Of a stretch of DNA of 64,000 nucleotides, positions 59,578 to 64,000 are shown piece after piece (the first letter of the stretch is position 1; each line of letters begins with the position of its first letter). A program made the translations under genes and the position numbers. The stretch is taken from the NCBI GenBank assembly GCA_016721015.1, contig JADKJL010000009.1, positions 62,001 through 126,000 on the forward strand, written 5' to 3'. A model generated the notes under the pieces. It was not told where the DNA came from. It saw only the letters and a list, made by a program, of their open reading frames with translations, and did not search any database. Source of the stretch: Lysobacterales bacterium. GTDB taxonomy: Bacteria > Pseudomonadota > Gammaproteobacteria > Xanthomonadales > Rhodanobacteraceae.

Positions 59578-59916
59578 TCAGGCGAGGCGGCAGCCGTTTG
59601 GAACGGGGCGTTCGACGGTTGTGATGACGACGCCGTGTCCGGTCGGAAATCCGGTCAGCAGGAATTGCGAACGCAGCGGGCCGATCTGTTTTTCGGGGAA
59701 ATTGATCACGCCGACGATCTGGCGCCCGATCAGTTCATCGGGTGCATACAGGTCCGCGACCTGGGCGCTTGTCCTGCGCTCGCCGTACGGGCCGAAATCC
59801 ACCCAGATCTTGTAGGCGGGCTTGCGCGCCTCGGCAAATGCCTCGACCCGCGTAATCGTGCCGGCAACCATGTGCACGCGCTCGAATTCGTCCCAGGTCA
59901 GCGGCTTGTCGTTCAC
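59578..59916 (-). CDS. csaA: tRNA-binding domain protein CsaA
   Basis: A 112-aa dimeric OB-fold tRNA-binding protein, related to the C-terminal domain of methionyl-tRNA synthetase. VAGTITRVEAFAEARKPAYKIWVDFG, SAQVADLYAPDELIGRQIVGVINFPEKQIG and GHGVVITTVERPVPNGCRLA are typical. CsaA has chaperone or export-related effects in Bacillus, mechanism unclear. It lies 15 bases after a downstream lipoprotein gene on the same strand and may be cotranscribed with it. Confidence 0.92.
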   Translation of the reverse strand: MNDKPLTWDEFERVHMVAGTITRVEAFAEARKPAYKIWVDFGPYGERRTSAQVADLYAPDELIGRQIVGVINFPEKQIGPLRSQFLLTGFPTGHGVVITTVERPVPNGCRLA

Positions 59917-59930
59917 GACGCGACCATCGG

Positions 59931-60866
59931 TCAGCGGCCTGGTGACCCAACGGTACTGTCCAGACCGACCTGGATCCAGCCGAGATTGATGCCGATCCGG
60001 GTCGCCTCGGGGTTGGCCCAGGCATAGGCGACGGCCCGGCCGCTGGCATCCTCGATCACCGACAGCTTGACCACCGGCACATTGCCATCGCGATAAGTGG
60101 CCCTTTCGAGTTCGAGAGAATAGCCGGACGTCTTTCCATCACGCCATTTCAGGGCGACGCGCCCCCCCTCGTTGCCAATGCGCAAATCGCGATTCATGTG
60201 CCAGTCGGTGCTTTCCGGCCGGGCATCCTGCCCGGCGCCATTGATCGCAGCCCAGCCCGAGTACCAGCGCACGCGCCGCGCTTCGGCGCGGGCATCGGGG
60301 CCGCGCGCCTGATCGGCATACAGACGCACACGCAGGGCGTCGCCATCGTGTTCGATCGACAATGGCAGCAATGCCGCCGCTGTGCCGATGCCAGGAGCGA
60401 CCGTGACACAGGTTGCCAGATCGGCATGCACTTTGAGCCCTGAGGCGGTGGCCGCGCCACGCAGCGCACAGGCGTCGAGGGCCACCCACTGATCCGGATC
60501 GAAATCCTTGCCAAGCGCGGGCGTTGCCGCCATCGCCCGATATGGCGTCAGTTGCAGGGAGCCATCAACCGACTTGAGCGAGCGCATGACCCAGGTCGCG
60601 GTCAGTTCACTGCTCCCCGAAAGGTGAATGTTCCATACGTACCAGCCGGCTTTCTGCAACGGCGTGATCTCGAAGCGCAAACGTGGAACCAGCGAAGCAT
60701 CACCGCTGGCAACCTGTTCATGGTTGTCGTATTCGCCGTCGAACCATGCGCGCTGGCCATCGAATGCGGCGACATCCGGCGCGCTACGGACCGGATTGCT
60801 CTGGCAGGCAGTCAGCACGATGGCATTGAGCAACACGAAAATCAGCGTCGAGATAGGCTTGTTCAT
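59931..60866 (-). CDS. Exported lipoprotein of unknown function
   Basis: A 311-aa protein with a lipobox (LTAC, Cys21) after a hydrophobic signal, so membrane-attached in the envelope. The middle has QRAWFDGEYDNHEQVASG, LRFEITPLQKAGWYVWNIHLS and ATWVMRSLKSVDGSLQLTPYRAM; the spacing of DGEYDNHEQV and the later Trp/Tyr-rich strands faintly recalls the CpeT/CpcT fold, a lyase-like beta barrel of cyanobacteria and related lipoproteins. I would not assign a function. It is directly upstream of csaA on the same strand. The start at 60866 is chosen for the lipobox signal; the frame is open to 61022. Confidence 0.75.
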   Translation of the reverse strand: MNKPISTLIFVLLNAIVLTACQSNPVRSAPDVAAFDGQRAWFDGEYDNHEQVASGDASLVPRLRFEITPLQKAGWYVWNIHLSGSSELTATWVMRSLKSVDGSLQLTPYRAMAATPALGKDFDPDQWVALDACALRGAATASGLKVHADLATCVTVAPGIGTAAALLPLSIEHDGDALRVRLYADQARGPDARAEARRVRWYSGWAAINGAGQDARPESTDWHMNRDLRIGNEGGRVALKWRDGKTSGYSLELERATYRDGNVPVVKLSVIEDASGRAVAYAWANPEATRIGINLGWIQVGLDSTVGSPGR

Positions 60867-60964
60867 CGGACAAGGATAGACCGGCGCAGTGATTCGGCGA
60901 TATACGGCGATACGATTGCGTTTCGATGTCGCTATCCTCGGCAAGGCCATCGAGGGAGACCATC

Positions 60965-61387
60965 TTGAGCGACGACATGCTTCGCGCGGATCCGAGCCTG
61001 CGCCGCCAGACCTTTGTCGCACTGGCTATCGCCGCGATTCTTGCGGTTGCGGCCGTGTTCTGGTTCCACAGCTGGCTGACCGCTATCGCGGCCGTTCCAG
61101 GCACCGATCTGCTGATCTTGCGCCTGCGTCGCCTGATCGGCATTGCCTTGACCGGATCGGCGATCTGTCTCGCCCTGCTCGCCTGGTACTCGGCGCACAA
61201 GGCGACGAAGGTGAAAACCTTCCAGCAATGGCCGTTGCCGACGGTACGTGTACTTCGCGATACACGGATCCGGCGCGGTGCGGCAGCGGCGGCGATCCGC
61301 CGGCGGCTGAATGCCGCGGCGGGCGTCCTCCTGCTGTTGGCGTTCGCTGTCGGGGTTATCAGCTGGCGCATGCTCAGCCTGAGCTGA
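60965..61387 (+). CDS. Small inner membrane protein of unknown function
   Basis: A 140-aa protein. I use a TTG start at 60965 because GAGGGAG lies six bases upstream; ATG at 60977 and 60926 are alternatives. Two or three transmembrane segments are visible: FVALAIAAILAVAAVFWFHSWL, RLIGIALTGSAICLALLAW and LLLLAFAVGVISWRML at the C-terminus. Between the last two is a basic stretch (HKATKVKTFQQWPLP and TRIRRGAAAAAIRRRL). Convergent with dbpA with a spacer of eight bases. No family recognised. Confidence 0.65.
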   Translation: MSDDMLRADPSLRRQTFVALAIAAILAVAAVFWFHSWLTAIAAVPGTDLLILRLRRLIGIALTGSAICLALLAWYSAHKATKVKTFQQWPLPTVRVLRDTRIRRGAAAAAIRRRLNAAAGVLLLLAFAVGVISWRMLSLS

Positions 61388-61395
61388 GCGCGCAA

Positions 61396-62769
61396 TCAAT
61401 CGATCGTGCGGACGCGGAACTTGCGCCCCTTGATCTTGCCCTCGCGCAGCCGCTTGAGGGCGCTCGCGGCCTGATCGCGGCGAATCGCAACATACGATCG
61501 CGTGGCGAAGATGCCGATCTTGCCGACCGCCTCGGCTGCAATCCCGGCATCGCCGGTCAGGGCTCCGAGGATATCGCCGGGGCGCACTTTTTCCTGACGG
61601 CCACCGTCGATGCACAACATGCTCATCGTCGCCTGGATGGGCGATTCGCTGCCTCCGGTCGACGGCAAGGGCGACCAGCGAACGGCCTGCCCGGTCCGCG
61701 CTTCGATGGGCGCGATGCGCGGCATTTCAGCGGCAGCAACCAGACTCCAGGCCTGGCCCTTGCGCCCTGCCCGGCCGGTGCGGCCGATGCGGTGGACATG
61801 GACGTCCGGATCGGTCGAAACCTCCCAGTTGACGACGGCCGGGAGATCCTCGATATCGAGTCCGCGCGCGGCGACATCGGTGGCGACGAGGATCGCGCAA
61901 CTGCGATTGACGAAGCGCATCAGCACTTCGTCGCGATCACGCTGTTCGAGATCACCATGCAGGGCCAGTGCCGAGTATCCGCGCTGGACGAGACCATCCG
62001 CGAGTTCCCTGGCATCACGGCGCATGTTGCAGAAGATCAGGGTCGATTCCGGGCGATACGTTGTCAGCAGGCGCAGCAGTGCATCGAAACGACGGGTCGC
62101 GTCGATCTCGAAAAATTGCTGCTCGATCTCGGGCAGATCCGCGCCTGCATCGGTGGCCACTTCGACCGGATCACGCTGCAAGCTGCGGCTGATCTTGCGG
62201 ATCTCGTCGGGAATCGTCGCCGAAAACAGCAGGGTCTGGCGTGATTTCGGGCTGCGCTTGAGCAGGCTCGTGATCGAATCCTGGAAACCCATGTCGAGCA
62301 TGCGATCCACTTCGTCGAGGACGAACACGCGAACCGCATCGAGTGACAGCGCGCCCTGATCGATCAACTCCTGGATTCGCCCCGGCGTGCCGACCACGAC
62401 ATGCGGCGGATGCACCAGCGAGGCCAGTTGCGGACGCAGCGGAATGCCGCCACACAGAGTCAGCAATTTGACGTTCGGCACGAAACTGGCGAGACGACGT
62501 ATCTCCTTGCTGACCTGGTCGGCGAGCTCACGTGTCGGACACAGGACGATCGCCTGCACGCTGGCCACGCTCGGATCGAGCCGAGCGATCAGGCCGAGGC
62601 CAAATGCGGCGGTCTTGCCGCTGCCGGTCGGGGCCTGGGCAATGACATCCCGGTTGTCGAGTATCGGCGGCAGGCTCAAGGCCTGGACCGGGGTCATTTC
62701 CGTGTAATCGAGGGCAGCGAGGGCACTGAGCAGGGCGGGATCGAGGGCAAGCGAGGTGAATGCGTTCAT
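61396..62769 (-). CDS. dbpA: ATP-dependent RNA helicase DbpA
   Basis: A 457-aa DEAD-box helicase. N-terminal lobe: Q motif PVQALSLPPIL, Walker A APTGSGKTAAFG, PTRELADQV, TPGRIQELID, DEVDRMLDMGF, SATIP; C-terminal lobe: FCNMRRDARELADGL, ALHGDLEQRDRD, VATDVAARGLDIEDLPAVVNWE, HRIGRTGRAGRKG. The C-terminal 75-residue domain (ILGALTGDAGIAAEAVGKIGIF, RRDQAASALKRLREGKIKGRKFRV) is the DbpA RNA-binding domain that recognises hairpin 92 of 23S rRNA, so it works in 50S ribosome assembly. Confidence 0.95.
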   Translation of the reverse strand: MNAFTSLALDPALLSALAALDYTEMTPVQALSLPPILDNRDVIAQAPTGSGKTAAFGLGLIARLDPSVASVQAIVLCPTRELADQVSKEIRRLASFVPNVKLLTLCGGIPLRPQLASLVHPPHVVVGTPGRIQELIDQGALSLDAVRVFVLDEVDRMLDMGFQDSITSLLKRSPKSRQTLLFSATIPDEIRKISRSLQRDPVEVATDAGADLPEIEQQFFEIDATRRFDALLRLLTTYRPESTLIFCNMRRDARELADGLVQRGYSALALHGDLEQRDRDEVLMRFVNRSCAILVATDVAARGLDIEDLPAVVNWEVSTDPDVHVHRIGRTGRAGRKGQAWSLVAAAEMPRIAPIEARTGQAVRWSPLPSTGGSESPIQATMSMLCIDGGRQEKVRPGDILGALTGDAGIAAEAVGKIGIFATRSYVAIRRDQAASALKRLREGKIKGRKFRVRTID

Positions 62770-62916
62770 GCACCATGATCGCATGTTGCAACAGCCTGCC
62801 GATGCCCCTTGCGCACGGCTGGATCGTCACCACTGTTTCGAGCGCCCGTCGAATAGCCGCTTCGCCAGCCATCGATGGCCCAAGTTTCACCGCCCACCCA
62901 CTCCCTGGAGTCAGTC

Positions 62917-63423
62917 ATGTCCCTCTCGATGTATCAGGCCTCGGTACCGGTCTTTGTCCGCGCGCTTGGCAATCTCGCCCATATCCTCAAGAAGGCGGCC
63001 GCCCACGCCGAACAGCACAAGATCGACCCCGCCGTTCTGCTTGCCGCACGCCTGTATCCGAACATGTTTCCGCTCTCGAAACAGATCCAGATCGCCACCG
63101 ACATGGCCAAGGGTGCCGCAGCCCGTCTCGCCGGGGTCGATCGCCCCGTTCACGCGGACAACGAGACCAGCTTCGCCGAGTTCCAGGCGCGCATCGAAAG
63201 CACGCTGGCCTTCCTCAACGCAATCAAGCCCGGGCAAATCGATGGGAGTGAGGAGAAGTCGATCACCCTGACCATGCACGGCAAGGACTTCCCGTTTGTC
63301 GGCCAGCCTTACCTGCTCCACTACGCACTGCCGAACGTGTTCTTCCATATCACCACGGCCTACAACATCTTGCGCCACAACGGCGTCGAACTCGGCAAGC
63401 CGGATTTCATCGGCGGCATCTGA
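62917..63423 (+). CDS. DUF1993-domain protein
   Basis: A 168-aa soluble alpha-helical protein (four-helix bundle resembling DinB-type folds). SLSMYQASVPVFVRALGNLAHIL begins the family, PNMFPLSKQIQIATDMAKGAAARLAG follows, and FPFVGQPYLLHYALPNVFFHITTAYNILRHNGVELGKPDFIG ends it. The start at 62917 has CTGGAG six bases upstream. Function unknown; a metal site is possible from the His residues near the C-terminus. Confidence 0.9.
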   Translation: MSLSMYQASVPVFVRALGNLAHILKKAAAHAEQHKIDPAVLLAARLYPNMFPLSKQIQIATDMAKGAAARLAGVDRPVHADNETSFAEFQARIESTLAFLNAIKPGQIDGSEEKSITLTMHGKDFPFVGQPYLLHYALPNVFFHITTAYNILRHNGVELGKPDFIGGI

Positions 63424-63475
63424 CCACCTTCCTGATCCGATCCGCAGCCGACAGGCTGCGGATCAAGGACGTGTA

Positions 63476-63838
63476 TCAGGCAGCCAGCAGGAACGGCCAC
63501 AAGCTCAAGGCGACGAAGATTGCAACACCAAGCAGGATCATGAGCAGGCGCAGCGGTTGCCTGCGCATCTGTGACCAGAAGGTTTCCGCGCTGCCATCGC
63601 GTCTTGCACTCTCATATTCGGCCTGGGCGCGCAACTTGCGCTGCGCCTGATAGGCCGCCATCAGATCTTTCGCGCGTGCTGAATCCGCATCATCCTTGAT
63701 CCAGATCCCGCCCGCGGAAATCCCCCAACGATTGGGTTCGGTTTCGTAGAACGCGATCTCGTGTTGTTCAAGAAGCTCGCGAACTTCGGCGGTTTCATCG
63801 TCCGGAACATCACGCAGATTGAGCAGAAGTACCGCCAT
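63476..63838 (-). CDS. DUF6164-family membrane protein
   Basis: A 120-aa protein: VLLLNLRDVPDDETAEVRELLEQHEIAFYETEPNRWGISAGGIWI in the cytoplasmic domain (the DUF6164 pattern, with W-G-I-S-x-G-G-I-W), a charged linker (AYQAQRKLRAQAEYESARRDGS), and a single C-terminal membrane segment from about residue 96 (LRLLMILLGVAIFVALSLWPFLL). Function unknown. The start at 63838 is taken because the family begins there. Confidence 0.85.
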   Translation of the reverse strand: MAVLLLNLRDVPDDETAEVRELLEQHEIAFYETEPNRWGISAGGIWIKDDADSARAKDLMAAYQAQRKLRAQAEYESARRDGSAETFWSQMRRQPLRLLMILLGVAIFVALSLWPFLLAA

Positions 63839-63899
63839 GACGATCCATTTCCAGACGTGATTGAAATCTGGTCGCCATGATACGGGGATAATCCTGTTG

Positions 63900-64000
63900 A
63901 TGATTCCCACCAACGCCAGCACCCTGCAACTTCCGCCCGGCCCTTGGCACAGCGTGCTCGATTGCCTGTGTGCGCACTTCCACGCCATCCCCCGCGAGCA
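63900..64000 (+). CDS. RNA pseudouridine synthase, RluA-type (partial, N-terminus)
   Basis: The frame from the ATG at 63900 is open to the window edge. The visible 33 residues read LQLPPGPWHSVLDCLCAHF followed by HAIPREQ, as I recall from the N-terminal S4-like leader of Xanthomonadales RluA-type pseudouridine synthases (consensus LPPGPWxTVLDxLCARFxxIPREQW). The catalytic HRLDRxTSG motif would lie past the edge, so the identity is not proved. Confidence 0.5.
   Translation, partial: MIPTNASTLQLPPGPWHSVLDCLCAHFHAIPRE

Noticed and set aside
60889..62244. 451-aa plus-strand ORF over dbpA
   Set aside because: Antisense to the helicase and partly overlapping the small membrane protein in another frame.

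Overview
The window is a 64 kb piece of a GC-rich gammaproteobacterial chromosome. It carries mostly housekeeping genes, with no phage, IS element, CRISPR array, tRNA or rRNA gene that I could see. Conserved blocks (rpsP-rimM-trmD-rplS, rpsF-rpsR-rplI-dnaB-alr-radA) together with the Xanthomonas-type glutaminyl cyclase, kdkA next to a family 9 glycosyltransferase, serA divergent from a D-2-hydroxyglutarate dehydrogenase, and 7-bp-periodic intergenic repeats point to the Lysobacterales (Xanthomonadales). A Rhodanobacteraceae/Dokdonella-like member is plausible, but this is inference from gene content, not from a marker gene.

Layout. 1-4.9 kb: tail of an RG-rich protein, a CsgG-like secreted protein, an arsC-LysR pair, and an aminotransferase coupled to an omega-amidase. 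4.9-11.5 kb: htpG, the rpsP-rimM-trmD-rplS operon, ffh and a divergent CcsA/YpjD-like membrane protein. 11.5-17.1 kb: a heptamer repeat array, then radA, alr, dnaB, rplI, rpsR and rpsF, all read on the minus strand, with a structured leader before rpsF. 17.1-23 kb: a secreted HExxH protease-like protein, mscS, a small secreted protein, a fatty acid desaturase and a beta-helix surface protein. 23-28.8 kb: the minus-strand chain kdkA, MBL hydrolase, moaA, moaC, moaD, moaE, and on the plus strand a heptosyltransferase-like GT9 and a GNAT protein. 28.9-33.5 kb: mfd, a nested inverted-repeat (REP/MITE-like) block and trhO. 33.6-38.5 kb: a run of small genes including two very short ones (33 and 57 aa), glutaminyl cyclase, VOC, RIO kinase, cupin, methyltransferase, a YkgJ-type cysteine cluster protein, an oxidoreductase-like protein and trxC. 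38.7-48.2 kb: D2HGDH/serA, a TRIC-type channel, DUF4139, ChaC, DUF2254, CsbD, a DMT transporter and a PDZ lipoprotein. 48.3-59.4 kb: one minus-strand leu-ilv operon, leuA-ilvE-leuC-leuD-leuB-ilvD-ilvC-ilvB-ilvN, covering most steps for leucine, valine and isoleucine. 59.5-64 kb: csaA, a lipoprotein, a small membrane protein, dbpA, DUF1993, DUF6164 and the start of a pseudouridine synthase.

The most interesting signal is upstream of leuA. An unlisted 44-codon ORF (59333 down to 59199) holds a run LGLVLVLGLVII and is followed by a hairpin plus eight U residues before leuA: a classical transcription attenuator that reads leucine, valine and isoleucine supply together. A TTGACA box sits so that transcription may begin at or very near the leader ATG, making the leader peptide possibly leaderless. 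Other points are three separate 7-bp-period repeat arrays (one supplies the stop codon of the D2HGDH gene), the nested inverted repeat after mfd, and several genes with TTG or GTG starts overlapping the previous stop codon.
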